NCBI RefSeq assembly: GCF_009933255.1
Contig: NZ_MAEI01000002.1
Span: forward strand, 186,001-250,000
Reading direction: 5' to 3'
Length of the DNA: 64,000 nt
Source of the DNA: Enterococcus diestrammenae
Lineage (GTDB): Bacteria > Bacillota > Bacilli > Lactobacillales > Enterococcaceae
Below the pieces are notes generated by a model. It saw only the letters and a program-made list of their open reading frames with translations. It had not been told where the DNA came from and made no database searches. Shown in pieces: positions 15,147 to 25,562 of the stretch. The translations under genes were made by a program, and so were the position numbers. Each line of letters opens with the position of its first letter. The stretch's first letter is position 1.

Positions 15147-16337
15147 ATGAAATTATCACAACGGGCACAAAAGCTTGAACCATCCGTAACTTTGGCGGCA
15201 GCTGCCAAAGCCAAACAACTAAAGTCTGAAGGCTATGACGTACTGAGTTTGACAGTGGGAGAGCCTGATTTTCCGACACCAGTGAATATTCAGGAAGCGG
15301 CGGTTACTTCCATCCATAGCGGGGAAGCTAGTTTTTATACCCAAGCAGCCGGGATTCCTGAACTGCGCCGGGCAGTCGTGGATTATATGAAAAAGTACTA
15401 TGGTGTGGATTATCAAGTGGAAGAAACCATCGTTACCGATGGGGCTAAATTTGCACTTTATGCGTTGTTTCAAGCAATTTTGGATGCCGGTGATGAAGTC
15501 ATCATCCCTGTTCCTTATTGGGTAAGCTATGCGGAACAAATCAAACTAGCTGAAGGAGTACCGGTTTTTGTCGAAGGGCAAATGGCCAATGACTTCAAAG
15601 TCACTCCAGAGCAGTTGGAAGCAGCTCGTAGTGAGAAAACTGTTGCGATTTTGTTAAATTCACCTTCAAATCCAACAGGGATGATTTACACTAAAGAAGA
15701 ACTCCGAGCCATTGGAGAATGGGCGGTAGAACACGGTATTTTGATTGTTGCGGATGATATTTACGGTCGTTTGGTTTATAACGGCAATCATTTCACGCCA
15801 ATGGCTTCCATCAGTAAAGCCATTCGTAAAAATACGTTAGTCATCAATGGCGTATCAAAAACGTATTCAATGACTGGCTGGCGGATCGGTTTTGCGATTG
15901 GTAACAAGGAAATCATTGCTGCAATGGCCAAAATCACTTCACAGTCCACCAGCAATCCGACTGCTGCCAGTCAATACGCTGCTTTAGAGGCCTTGACAGG
16001 AGAACAAGATTCCGTTGAAGAAATGCGATTGGCCTTTGAAGACCGCTTAAATAAATTATATCCACTTGTAGCAGCGATTCCTGGAGTCAAGTTGACCAAA
16101 CCACAAGGCGCATTTTATCTTTTCCCAAATGTCGCAGGGACGATGGCCTTGTGTGGGTATGATAATGTGACGACTTTTGTCAATGATTTACTGGAAGAAG
16201 CCCACGTTGCTACGGTAACCGGGGCTGGTTTTGGATCACCAGAAAACTTGCGCATCAGCTATGCCGCTGATTGGGATACGTTAGAAGAAGCTGTGAAGCG
16301 CATCACGGCCTTCGTTGAGAAAAAACGCATCAAATAA
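15147..16337 (+). CDS. aspB: Pyridoxal phosphate-dependent aspartate aminotransferase
   Basis: A 396-residue class I aminotransferase converting aspartate and 2-oxoglutarate to oxaloacetate and glutamate. The PLP lysine is Lys238 in SKTYSMTGWRIGF; the NSPSNPTG motif and the ADDIYGRL strand that contacts the cofactor are complete, as is the C-terminal arginine site NLRISYA. Length and the presence of the asnS gene next to it match AspB of Firmicutes. The ribosome binding site AGCGGGGATG is modest. Confidence 0.93.
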   Translation: MKLSQRAQKLEPSVTLAAAAKAKQLKSEGYDVLSLTVGEPDFPTPVNIQEAAVTSIHSGEASFYTQAAGIPELRRAVVDYMKKYYGVDYQVEETIVTDGAKFALYALFQAILDAGDEVIIPVPYWVSYAEQIKLAEGVPVFVEGQMANDFKVTPEQLEAARSEKTVAILLNSPSNPTGMIYTKEELRAIGEWAVEHGILIVADDIYGRLVYNGNHFTPMASISKAIRKNTLVINGVSKTYSMTGWRIGFAIGNKEIIAAMAKITSQSTSNPTAASQYAALEALTGEQDSVEEMRLAFEDRLNKLYPLVAAIPGVKLTKPQGAFYLFPNVAGTMALCGYDNVTTFVNDLLEEAHVATVTGAGFGSPENLRISYAADWDTLEEAVKRITAFVEKKRIK

Positions 16338-16363
16338 GCGAAAGTGGCGTTAGCCTTCCTGTT

Positions 16364-16438
16364 AAAAGACTCGAAAAGTTGGGTGATCTTGCAAGTTGCA
16401 GCAAACTTGTCAGGAACTTCTGCTTTTACGAGTCTTTT
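16364..16438 (+). other. Long hairpin in the asnS leader
   Basis: AAAAGACTCG (16364-16373) pairs perfectly with CGAGTCTTTT (16429-16438); a smaller stem CAAGTT/AACTTG lies within. It has no strong T-run, so it may be a weak terminator after aspB or a leader structure. No T-box AGGGTGGNACCGCG consensus is present. Confidence 0.5.
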
Positions 16439-16598
16439 GGCATGAAAAGGGTCGCTGTTTTTTTTCACGGAGTAGGGAAAAGCGCCAAATTTGGTGAGAT
16501 TTTTTTCAGAAGTCACTAAATAAAACGGTTGGTTGTTGAAAATTCAGCGGTAAACGATTAAAATCAGTTTTGATAACAAAAAGACGGGAGAGACAACT

Positions 16599-17897
16599 GT
16601 GGAACAAATTCAAATTATTGATGCGAAAAACCACGTGGGCCAAACAGTTCAAATTGGTGCTTGGGTGGCTAACAAACGCTCCAGTGGTAAAATCGCATTT
16701 TTACAGCTACGAGACGGAACCGCTTATTTTCAAGGGGTCGTCGTTAAAAGCGAAGTACCAGAAGAGGTCTTCCAATTGGCGAAAAACCTTAACCAAGAAA
16801 CCGCCGTTATGATTACCGGTGAGATTCGCGAAGATAGTCGCTCAAAATTTGGCTATGAAATCGGCATTTCTGGTATCGAAGTGGTAGGAGAAAGTCATGA
16901 TTATCCCATCACACCAAAAGAACACGGCACAGACTTTTTGATGGATCACCGTCATTTGTGGCTGCGTTCTTCCAAACAACACGCAATCATGCGAATCCGC
17001 AACGAGTTGATTCGGGCGACTTACGAATTTTTCAACAATAATGGCTTTGTGAAGATTGATCCACCAATTCTAACTGGTTCTGCGCCAGAGGGGACGACGG
17101 ATTTGTTCGAGACCAACTACTTTGATCAAAAAGCCTATTTGTCTCAATCCGGCCAATTGTACATGGAAGCCGCTGCGATGGCCTTTGGAAAAGTCTTCTC
17201 CTTTGGGCCTACTTTCCGAGCAGAAAAATCCAAAACCCGCCGTCACTTGATCGAATTTTGGATGATTGAACCGGAAATGGCCTTTACGCATCAAGAAGAA
17301 AGCTTGGAAGTCCAAGAACAATACGTTGCCTTTTTGGTGCAAAGCGTCTTAGACAACTGTGATTACGCCTTGCATGTCTTAGGTCGAGATCGGGAAGTCT
17401 TGGAAAAATATACCAAATTGCCTTATCCACGGATTTCTTATGATGATGCGGTGGCCTTGTTACAAAAAAATGGGTTTGATGATATTCAATGGGGGGATGA
17501 CTTTGGCTCACCTCATGAAACGTTTATCGCCAATTCCTTTGACCAACCCGTCTTCATTTTGAACTATCCAAAAGCGATCAAACCATTTTACATGAAACCT
17601 CACCCAACTCGGGATGATGTTGTCATCTGCGCCGATATGATTGCACCAGAAGGCTATGGTGAAATCATCGGGGGCAGCGAACGGGCGACGGATTACGAAT
17701 ACTTATTGGAAGAAATTCGTAACCATGGTTTGGATGAAAATGAATATTCTTGGTACCTTGACTTGCGAAAATATGGTTCTGTGCCTCACGCTGGTTTTGG
17801 TTTGGGCTTAGAACGAACAGTCACTTGGTTAGCGGGAATTGAACACGTCAGAGAAGCAATTCCGTTTCCGCGTTTGCTAAACCGGATTTATCCATAA
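16599..17897 (+). CDS. asnS: Asparaginyl-tRNA synthetase
   Basis: A 432-residue class IIb aminoacyl-tRNA synthetase that charges tRNA-Asn. The N-terminal OB-fold (residues 1-110, [15 protein letters not shown]) binds the anticodon. Motif 2 is [24 protein letters not shown] and motif 3 is [13 protein letters not shown] 16599 follows GGGAGAGA. The order aspB-asnS is conserved in Firmicutes. Confidence 0.95.
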   Translation: MEQIQIIDAKNHVGQTVQIGAWVANKRSSGKIAFLQLRDGTAYFQGVVVKSEVPEEVFQLAKNLNQETAVMITGEIREDSRSKFGYEIGISGIEVVGESHDYPITPKEHGTDFLMDHRHLWLRSSKQHAIMRIRNELIRATYEFFNNNGFVKIDPPILTGSAPEGTTDLFETNYFDQKAYLSQSGQLYMEAAAMAFGKVFSFGPTFRAEKSKTRRHLIEFWMIEPEMAFTHQEESLEVQEQYVAFLVQSVLDNCDYALHVLGRDREVLEKYTKLPYPRISYDDAVALLQKNGFDDIQWGDDFGSPHETFIANSFDQPVFILNYPKAIKPFYMKPHPTRDDVVICADMIAPEGYGEIIGGSERATDYEYLLEEIRNHGLDENEYSWYLDLRKYGSVPHAGFGLGLERTVTWLAGIEHVREAIPFPRLLNRIYP

Positions 17898-17910
17898 ATA
17901 AAACGCTTTG

Positions 17911-17951
17911 ACAGTGGGTTTCCTCTTTAAGAGGGCGCCCACTGTTTTTTT
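17911..17951 (+). terminator. Terminator of asnS
   Basis: ACAGTGGG pairs with CCCACTGT, with inner CCTCTT/AAGAGG, then a seven-T run. Confidence 0.9.
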
Positions 17952-17954
17952 GAC

Positions 17955-18046
17955 GAGAAAGGTGAAATTTAGCGACCTGGAAACTGAGTTGTCAGTCCCA
18001 CTACAGCCCGGGGAGATTCTCCGGAAGTAAGACCAACCGACTCTCT
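17955..18046 (+). repeat. Copy A of the dispersed intergenic repeat
   Basis: The gene-free stretch 17898-18255 holds the asnS terminator, this repeat and a possible -10 TATACT at 18205. GAGAAAGGTGAAATTTAGC (17955-17973) matches both arms of the structured element at 50335-50536. CAGTCCCACTAC (17993-18004) and CTCCGGAAGTAAG (18019-18031) are exact copies of 50762-50773 and 50787-50799, at nearly the same spacing (26 versus 25 bases). The following 15 bases are also alike. Confidence 0.7.
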
Positions 18047-18255
18047 GAGGTTTTCAGTAAATTGTTTATGAAATTTTAAAGAGTGGTCATTCTTTTAAAA
18101 AGTACCAAACCTAGTTTCTTACTTGTTGTTGCCATTAATGCGGCAAAGCACCAGAGAAAAAGCAAGGATTTCGTAAAGAAGACGGACAGATAGCGACTTT
18201 TATTGTATACTAGGTTGTATTGAAAAGTTGAGAGTAGCAGGAGTGAAGTAGGGTT

Positions 18256-19410
18256 ATGGAAAAAGTGATCCACCGAGTAAGTACGTTATTGATTTTGTTT
18301 ACGATTGGAGTTTCCAATAGTATTTGGTTATTGGGCATCAGTCATCCGTTGATTGATCCGTTTTTTAGTGATTTTGCTTATTGGTTAGGTGGCCTGATGA
18401 TAGTGGTTATCTTGCTAAATATCAAAAAGCTGACTCGTGGTGACTGGGTGTTCTTAGGGTTAGCCCTTGCTGATTCCATCATGAATATTTTCACCGCTGA
18501 CTATCGCAATGCGGCAACCCTTGATATGTCCATTATTCCGGCAGTGATTTTTCTGTTTGTGTTGGCTTGTCGCTTAGTCCCTTTTGACAAAGTGGATAAA
18601 AGCTTAATGCTAGCGATAAATGTTATCATCTTATTGTTGATGCTTTTCCGCTTATTTAAACACTTGATTAATGCCGGCTTGATTGGTAACTTCTTTACAT
18701 TAGACAATTCCTTGATTCAGATTTGGATCAATGTCAATGTCATTGGTGCAGTAATCATGTTTTCAAGTATTCTTTCGGTGCTGATGATTCGCTCTTTGGA
18801 ATTAAAAGGCGGTAAAATTTGGCAAAGCTTGTTGTATTTGCTAGGATTGGTTGGAACCTGGGGCTGTCAATCGCGGACCTCCTTTTTAGTCTTAGCGGCG
18901 TTTATCTTCTTAGATTTGGTCTTGCCAAAACAATTTTTAGAAAAACACCGCTTTTGGTTGTGGGGCTTTCCATTATTGTTTTTGCTAGCACCTTTTGTAA
19001 CCTGGTTTATTGCCAAATCACCTTCCATGAACCTTTTTACTGATCGTGAAAATATTTGGCATGCTTTTTTCCAACAATGGTTACCAAGCAAACGAGCAAT
19101 TTTTACTGGACAGAAGCCATTTCTTTACGGGCCGCACCTGTTTAGTACTCATAATAGTTATTTGTACTTATTGTGTAATTTTGGAGTTATTGGCTATGTT
19201 TTCTTGAGTTCCGGTTTGAGTTATACTATTTTAAAATTAAGAAACAAAATGGCGACTCTTTCTCATGAACAGATCAGCTGTCTAATTGCCTTTTTCCTAG
19301 CTTTAGCATATGGCTTTATGGAAGATAGTTTGATGGTGATTCAATGGGTACCAATCATGTTTTGCTTTTTGGGCTTGGCGGTTGCTCCAGCTACAAAAAA
19401 AGTGCAGTGA
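18256..19410 (+). CDS. Wzy/WaaL-like O-antigen polymerase/ligase family membrane protein
   Basis: A 384-residue protein with about ten transmembrane helices and a periplasm-side loop (about residues 250-300) that ends in HNSYLYLLCNFGVIGY, the typical histidine-containing signature of O-antigen ligase/polymerase proteins. Such proteins polymerise or transfer lipid-linked glycans. It opens the polysaccharide cluster and is followed by three glycosyltransferases. The role of a Wzy-like protein next to an ABC exporter is unclear; it might act on a side chain or a second polymer. Confidence 0.75.
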   Translation: MEKVIHRVSTLLILFTIGVSNSIWLLGISHPLIDPFFSDFAYWLGGLMIVVILLNIKKLTRGDWVFLGLALADSIMNIFTADYRNAATLDMSIIPAVIFLFVLACRLVPFDKVDKSLMLAINVIILLLMLFRLFKHLINAGLIGNFFTLDNSLIQIWINVNVIGAVIMFSSILSVLMIRSLELKGGKIWQSLLYLLGLVGTWGCQSRTSFLVLAAFIFLDLVLPKQFLEKHRFWLWGFPLLFLLAPFVTWFIAKSPSMNLFTDRENIWHAFFQQWLPSKRAIFTGQKPFLYGPHLFSTHNSYLYLLCNFGVIGYVFLSSGLSYTILKLRNKMATLSHEQISCLIAFFLALAYGFMEDSLMVIQWVPIMFCFLGLAVAPATKKVQ

Positions 19411-19452
19411 TGGTGAAGAGTAGCGCTAAATCAGATGTTTAGGACTGTTAAG

Positions 19453-20226
19453 ATGGATAAAATTCTTATTAGTATTGTGACTTATAATAGCAAAGATATC
19501 TTCCAAACCTTAGACCGTCTGGCTGCCGAAGTAATCCCTAGTGGTGACTTTCAAGTGGTGGTTTATGACAATGGTTCCGAGGCGGAGTATCGTCAAAAAA
19601 TCGCATCCTATCCCTTTGTGACCTTGCTAGCTGCTGAGCAAAATCAAGGCTTTGGCTATGGGCACAATCAAGTATTATTACCTGCGAAAAATCGCTATGC
19701 TATCATCTGCAATCCCGACATTTTGGTGACAAAAGCCGATGTGGATGTGATGATTGCAAAGATGAAGCAACAAGAAGTGGCGGCGGTTTGTCCCAAAGTT
19801 TTGAACTTGGATGGGAGCACCCAACATTTAGTACGCCATCGGTTAGCGGTCTTTGACTACTTTTTACGCTTTGTTTCCATTCGTTTTCTAAACCGTTTGT
19901 TTGATAAACGGTTGGCGGATTTTGAGTGCCGTGATTTACCTACAGACCGGGACAGCTTTATTAAGATGGGCTCTGGTTGCTTTATGTTGGTAGATGTGGC
20001 GAAGTTTAAAGCCATCGATGGTTTTGATGAGCGCTTCTTTATGTATTTTGAGGACAATGATTTGTGCTTGCGCTTTGGTAAAGCCGGTGAGCAGATTTTA
20101 TATACGCCAGAAGCTCAAGTGACTCATTTGTATGGGAAAGGGGCCCATAAAAGTTTCCGGTTGTTTCGGATTTTCATTCAATCCATGGGCAAGTTTTTCA
20201 GCAAATGGGGATGGAGGTTTTTCTAA
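19453..20226 (+). CDS. GT2-family glycosyltransferase, probable rhamnosyltransferase
   Basis: A 257-residue GT-A enzyme. SIVTYNSKD starts the fold, NQGFGYGHN is the nucleotide-sugar loop, CNPDI is the metal-binding DXD equivalent, and FFMYFEDNDLCLR is the catalytic-base region of dTDP-rhamnosyl transferases. ATG 19453 is used (AGGA eight bases upstream); the longer frame from 19435 adds six residues without a better site. Its stop overlaps the next start (TAATG). Confidence 0.85.
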   Translation: MDKILISIVTYNSKDIFQTLDRLAAEVIPSGDFQVVVYDNGSEAEYRQKIASYPFVTLLAAEQNQGFGYGHNQVLLPAKNRYAIICNPDILVTKADVDVMIAKMKQQEVAAVCPKVLNLDGSTQHLVRHRLAVFDYFLRFVSIRFLNRLFDKRLADFECRDLPTDRDSFIKMGSGCFMLVDVAKFKAIDGFDERFFMYFEDNDLCLRFGKAGEQILYTPEAQVTHLYGKGAHKSFRLFRIFIQSMGKFFSKWGWRFF

Positions 20227-21056
20227 TGGCTCGTCTTATGATAGTGGTGGTCTTGTACCGGCAACGGTGGCAGGAGTCACCACTTTTACCTATTTTAGAG
20301 GACTTTTTAGCGACTCAGGAGGCCAGGGTGCTACTCTATGACAATAGTCCTCAGCCACAACAGCATCCGTTTTTTGATTTGGCGCATGTATTGTATCACC
20401 ATGATGCTACCAATCCGGGCTTGGCTTCAGCCTACAATTTTGCATTTGCGCAAATGCGTAAAACAGGTTGCGATCGTCTGCTGTTACTAGATCAAGATAC
20501 CCAGTTGACGAAAAGCTATATGGAGGAAGTAGCGACATTTTCCTTCACCGATGAGATTCCGGTAGTAGTGCCACGTTTGTTTAGTGGTCAGCGACAGTTA
20601 TCACCTCTGGCCGCTGGAGAATATATCGATCGGTATTCAAAACCGATTGGCTCTGGGGTCCAGTATCAGCGTGTGATGGCTGTAAACTCTGGTTGTGGAA
20701 TCGCCTTGGCCTATTTGGAGGAAATTGGCGGTTTCAATGAAGCTTTCCCGCTGGATTTTCTTGATCATTGGTTTTTCTGGCGGTTGTTTCAAGCTGGCAA
20801 GGCTGTGGCCGTGTCTCAGGAAAAAATGACTCATGACCTTTCCGTGTTGTATTATCAACAAGTTAGCACTTCCCGGTACCAATCAATCCTAGCAGGAGAA
20901 ACTTTATTTTATCAACAATATGATCGGGAGCTACTGCCACGACACCGTCAGCAACTCTTACGTCGCTGGATGAAGCAATTTTTGACGGTGAAAAATCGTC
21001 AAATTTGGCGCCTTACCTGGCAAGCGTATCGACAGTTAAAGGAGGAACAGCCGTGA
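20226..21056 (+). CDS. GT2-family glycosyltransferase
   Basis: A 276-residue enzyme related to rhamnosyltransferases. NPGLASAYNFAF is the donor loop, LLLDQDTQL holds the DXD-type metal site, and GGFNEAFPLDFLDHWFFWRL is the acceptor region. The start ATG 20226 overlaps the previous stop and follows GGAGG in the end of that gene. It overlaps the next gene by four bases. Likely adds one sugar to the lipid-linked polysaccharide. Confidence 0.82.
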   Translation: MARLMIVVVLYRQRWQESPLLPILEDFLATQEARVLLYDNSPQPQQHPFFDLAHVLYHHDATNPGLASAYNFAFAQMRKTGCDRLLLLDQDTQLTKSYMEEVATFSFTDEIPVVVPRLFSGQRQLSPLAAGEYIDRYSKPIGSGVQYQRVMAVNSGCGIALAYLEEIGGFNEAFPLDFLDHWFFWRLFQAGKAVAVSQEKMTHDLSVLYYQQVSTSRYQSILAGETLFYQQYDRELLPRHRQQLLRRWMKQFLTVKNRQIWRLTWQAYRQLKEEQP

Positions 21057-21757
21057 TTTCCGTGTGCATGGCGACGTTTAATGGCGAGAAATATCTAGAG
21101 GCTCAGATTGATTCCATCCTGAAGCAATTGCAACCCACCGATGAACTCATCGTATCAGATGACGGCTCAACTGATACCACCTTGCAACTTTTACAAAACT
21201 ATCAAGCAGCTGATTTGCGCGTTCGGCTGGTGGCAGGACCGAAAAAAGGCTTGATTCGCAACTTTGAAAATGCCATTAAGCAGGCGCGAGGAGAAATTAT
21301 TTTTTTAGCAGACCAAGATGATGTTTGGTTACCTGAGAAAGTCGCTGCGATGGTGGCGGTGTTTAGGGAGCAGCCGCAAGTTCAAGTAGTGATTGGTGAT
21401 TTGACGGTAACGGATGTTGAGTTGCATCCCCTTGAGCCTTCTTTTTTTCAGATGAAGCAAGTTAAAACGGGTTTTTGGCGCAATATCTGGAAAAATGGCT
21501 ATATTGGTGCCGGTATGGCCTTTCGAAGTCAGCTGAAAGAAAAGATTCTACCGTTTCCTGAAAAGCTGCCGATGCATGATATGTGGATTGGCTTGCTGGC
21601 TGAGCCGGACATTGTCTTACTTCAGCGACCGTTAACCTTATACCGGCGACATGGTGACAATGCCAGTGAGTTACAAACCACTACCAGTTTACGACAAAAA
21701 ATCTCTTGGCGATTTCATTTGATTTTGGCTTTAGCTAGACGGAAAAAACGCTGGTAG
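21053..21757 (+). CDS. GT2-family glycosyltransferase (RgpB/EpaB-like)
   Basis: A 234-residue GT-A glycosyltransferase, short for the family. MISVCMATFNGEKYL, VSDDGSTD and LADQDDVWLPEKV are the nucleotide and metal sites, as in streptococcal and enterococcal rhamnosyltransferases; LHDM-type MHDMWIGL is the acceptor motif. GTG 21053 overlaps the previous stop (GTGA) behind AAAGGAGGAACA. The C-terminus lacks the hydrophobic tail of some RgpB proteins. Confidence 0.83.
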   Translation: MISVCMATFNGEKYLEAQIDSILKQLQPTDELIVSDDGSTDTTLQLLQNYQAADLRVRLVAGPKKGLIRNFENAIKQARGEIIFLADQDDVWLPEKVAAMVAVFREQPQVQVVIGDLTVTDVELHPLEPSFFQMKQVKTGFWRNIWKNGYIGAGMAFRSQLKEKILPFPEKLPMHDMWIGLLAEPDIVLLQRPLTLYRRHGDNASELQTTTSLRQKISWRFHLILALARRKKRW

Positions 21758-21960
21758 CAGTGCAAACAAATTTTGAGCTTGCAAAAAGATTGGCTATCGA
21801 GAAAAGGGAAGCTACGGGTTTCATCTTTCTTAATAGCTATTTTTATGAGATAATGTTGGATGTGTGAAGGCAAAAATCAGGTGATAACAGTGACGAGTAG
21901 TGTATGTCACTTCACTATTGAAAGACGGTCTTTGTAAATAACCCAATAAGGAGTTTTTTT

Positions 21961-22830
21961 ATGAAAGGCATTATTTTAGCAGGCGGCTCAGGGACGCGCC
22001 TGTATCCATTGACCAAAGCAACATCAAAGCAGTTGATGCCGATTTATGACAAGCCAATGATCTATTACCCGTTGTCCGTGCTGATGTTGGCAGGGATTCG
22101 GGAAATCTTGATCATCTCAACTCCACAGGATACGCCGCGTTTTGAAGAGTTATTCGGCGATGGGAGCGACTTAGGCTTGACTATTGAGTATGCGGTCCAG
22201 CCGAGTCCCGATGGCTTAGCCCAGGCTTTTTTGATTGGTGAAGACTTTATCGGTGAGGATAGTGTCTGCCTTATTCTAGGAGACAATGTCTATTATGGTG
22301 GTGGCTTATCGAAAATGTTGCAACGAGCAGCGGCCAAAGAGCATGGGGCGACGATTTTTGGCTACCATGTCAATGATCCAGAACGCTTTGGCGTGGTGGA
22401 GTTTGATGATGAGATGCATGCCGTTTCCATTGAAGAAAAACCAACGATTCCAAAATCCAATTATGCTGTGACTGGTTTGTATTTTTATGACAATCAAGTA
22501 GTGGAGATTGCCAAACAAATCCAACCTTCATCACGGGGTGAGTTGGAGATTACCGATGTCAACCAAGCCTATTTGGAGCGCGGAGAATTAGCGGTAGAGG
22601 TGATGGGCCGGGGATTTGCCTGGTTAGATACGGGTACCCATGAATCATTACTGGAAGCGTCTAGTTTTATCGCTACCATCGAAGGACGCCAAAATTTGAA
22701 AGTTGCTTGTTTGGAAGAAATCGCCTACCGGATGGGTTACATCGATCGAGAGAAGCTGATTGCTTTGGCGCAACCTTTGAAAAAAAATCAATACGGGCAG
22801 TATTTGCTTCGTTTAGTAGGAGAGTTATAA
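21961..22830 (+). CDS. rmlA: Glucose-1-phosphate thymidylyltransferase
   Basis: A 289-residue enzyme that makes dTDP-glucose from glucose 1-phosphate and dTTP, the first step of dTDP-L-rhamnose synthesis. The nucleotide motif [20 protein letters not shown] and the sugar site [20 protein letters not shown] are complete, and the length is normal. AAGGAG before ATG 21961. First of the rmlACBD set. Confidence 0.96.
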   Translation: MKGIILAGGSGTRLYPLTKATSKQLMPIYDKPMIYYPLSVLMLAGIREILIISTPQDTPRFEELFGDGSDLGLTIEYAVQPSPDGLAQAFLIGEDFIGEDSVCLILGDNVYYGGGLSKMLQRAAAKEHGATIFGYHVNDPERFGVVEFDDEMHAVSIEEKPTIPKSNYAVTGLYFYDNQVVEIAKQIQPSSRGELEITDVNQAYLERGELAVEVMGRGFAWLDTGTHESLLEASSFIATIEGRQNLKVACLEEIAYRMGYIDREKLIALAQPLKKNQYGQYLLRLVGEL

Positions 22831-22833
22831 ATC

Positions 22834-23415
22834 ATGGGACAAATTACAAAAATTGCTACGACCTTAACGGATGCGTATATCGTGGAACCGGCTGTCTATG
22901 GCGACCACCGAGGCTTCTTTATGGAAAGTTATTCCGAAGCTGATTTTCAAAAAGCTGGTTTGGATTATCATTTTGTACAAGACAATCATTCCCTTTCGAC
23001 GCAACCGGGCGTGCTACGGGGATTGCATTTTCAACGGGGACAAGCCGCTCAAACCAAGCTAGTTCGAGCAGTAACGGGAGCCTTATTAGATGTGATTGTA
23101 GATTTGCGCAAAGGTAGCCCCACCTATGGCCAATGGGAAAGCTTTATCCTATCCGCTAGCAACCAGCGGCAATTATTGGTACCCAAAGGTTTTGCCCATG
23201 GCTTTCTGACTTTGACCCCAGACGTGCATTTTTTGTATAAATGTGATAACTATTACGATGCTGACGCGGACGGCGGAATTGCTTTTGATGATCCGACTTT
23301 GGCGGTGAACTGGCAACTGAATGGAACGAAAGCCATTCTTTCGGAAAAAGATCGCCACCACCCAAGCTTTAAAGAATTTGAAAGTCATAATCCATTTGTC
23401 TATGGCGAAATCTAA
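22834..23415 (+). CDS. rmlC: dTDP-4-dehydrorhamnose 3,5-epimerase
   Basis: A 193-residue cupin enzyme acting third in dTDP-rhamnose synthesis. The catalytic His is in RGLHFQRG, the Asp in LLDVIVDLRKGSPTYG, and the substrate-binding Tyr in FLYKCDNYYD. Starts four bases after rmlA with GGAG in the rmlA end. Confidence 0.96.
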   Translation: MGQITKIATTLTDAYIVEPAVYGDHRGFFMESYSEADFQKAGLDYHFVQDNHSLSTQPGVLRGLHFQRGQAAQTKLVRAVTGALLDVIVDLRKGSPTYGQWESFILSASNQRQLLVPKGFAHGFLTLTPDVHFLYKCDNYYDADADGGIAFDDPTLAVNWQLNGTKAILSEKDRHHPSFKEFESHNPFVYGEI

Positions 23416-23451
23416 GGATGCCGAACTTTGAAAAAATAGAAAATGCTTTGA

Positions 23452-24492
<1,041 letters not shown>

Positions 24493-24499
24493 TTCTTGG

Positions 24500-24525
24500 A
24501 AAAGGCAGGAGCTTCCTGCCTTTTT
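24500..24525 (+). terminator. Internal terminator between rmlB and rmlD
   Basis: AAAAGGCAGGA/TCCTGCCTTTT with a three-base loop and T-run. It may reduce read-through rather than end the operon. Confidence 0.8.
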
Positions 24526-24581
24526 CTGAGGGTGAAAGTTTCAGGGAAAAGGCTACATACTAATGCTGGAGGGAAATAACG

Positions 24582-25433
24582 ATGATCTTAATTACTGGTG
24601 GCAATGGCCAACTGGGCACTGAATTGCGAAAACTCTTGGATGAACAAGGGGTGGACTATCTTTCCACGGATGCCAAGGAATTGGATATTACCGATGGGGA
24701 ACAAACGATGGCTTATATTACCAAAGTGAAGCCTTCAGTAATTTACCACTGTGCGGCGTATACTGCGGTGGATAAGGCAGAGGATGAAGCAAAAGATTTA
24801 GATGAAGAAATCAATGGGACTGGAACGCAAAATGTAGCGAATGCTTGTCAAGCGGTGGGGGCGACATTGGTCTATATTAGTACTGACTATGTCTTTGATG
24901 GCCGTCTAAAAGAAGGCGCCTACCCTGAAGATGCGAAACCCAATCCGCTAAATGAATATGGGCGGACAAAACTATTAGGCGAGGAAATCGTGGCAAAAAC
25001 GCTAACTAAGTATTATATAATCCGGACTTCTTGGGTCTTCGGCAATTACGGACACAATTTTGTCTTTACGATGCAAAAATTAGCCGAGAGTCATCCTCGA
25101 TTGACGGTTGTTGATGACCAAATCGGCCGACCAACTTGGACGAGAACGTTGGCGGAGTTTATGACTTTTGTCATCCGCGAAAAAGCGCCTTATGGCATCT
25201 ATCATTTGGCCAATGAAGGACAATGTAGTTGGTATCAGTTTGCCAAAGAGATTTTGAAAGGGCGCTCGGTGGAGATTGCACCAGTGACTTCTGCTGAATA
25301 CCCCCAAAAAGCCCAACGTCCACAGTATTCGGTACTTGATTTATCAAAAGCCCATGGGTTAGGTTTTACGATTCCCACTTGGCAAGAAGCGCTAGCTCAG
25401 ATGTTAGCCCAAGGTCAACAGCTTAAGGATTAA
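24582..25433 (+). CDS. rmlD: dTDP-4-dehydrorhamnose reductase
   Basis: A 283-residue NAD(P)H-dependent reductase giving dTDP-L-rhamnose. GGNGQLGTEL binds the cofactor; STDYVFDG and YGRTKLLGE supply the catalytic Thr, Tyr and Lys. GGAGGGAAA before ATG 24582. Completes the rml set. Confidence 0.95.
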   Translation: MILITGGNGQLGTELRKLLDEQGVDYLSTDAKELDITDGEQTMAYITKVKPSVIYHCAAYTAVDKAEDEAKDLDEEINGTGTQNVANACQAVGATLVYISTDYVFDGRLKEGAYPEDAKPNPLNEYGRTKLLGEEIVAKTLTKYYIIRTSWVFGNYGHNFVFTMQKLAESHPRLTVVDDQIGRPTWTRTLAEFMTFVIREKAPYGIYHLANEGQCSWYQFAKEILKGRSVEIAPVTSAEYPQKAQRPQYSVLDLSKAHGLGFTIPTWQEALAQMLAQGQQLKD

Positions 25434-25443
25434 TCAAGAGCAG

Positions 25444-25472
25444 TTGAGTCTGACGCTTTTGTCCGGTATAAT
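25444..25472 (+). promoter_or_regulatory. Promoter of the polysaccharide export genes
   Basis: TTGAGT (25444-25449), 17 bases, then a perfect TATAAT (25467-25472). It would drive the ABC exporter and the glycosyltransferases after it separately from rml. Confidence 0.7.
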
Positions 25473-25562
25473 CGTTTCTATAACAATTGTAAAAATACGT
25501 CTTGCAGCTGACTATTGTTGTTAGGCGAGGGTGTATTTTTCAATTATGAGCAGGAGAACAGC

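Noticed and set aside
16338-16598. Possible T-box leader of asnS
   Set aside because: A long hairpin exists, but there is no T-box AGGGTGGNACCGCG sequence, no AAC specifier loop that I can place and no terminator T-run.
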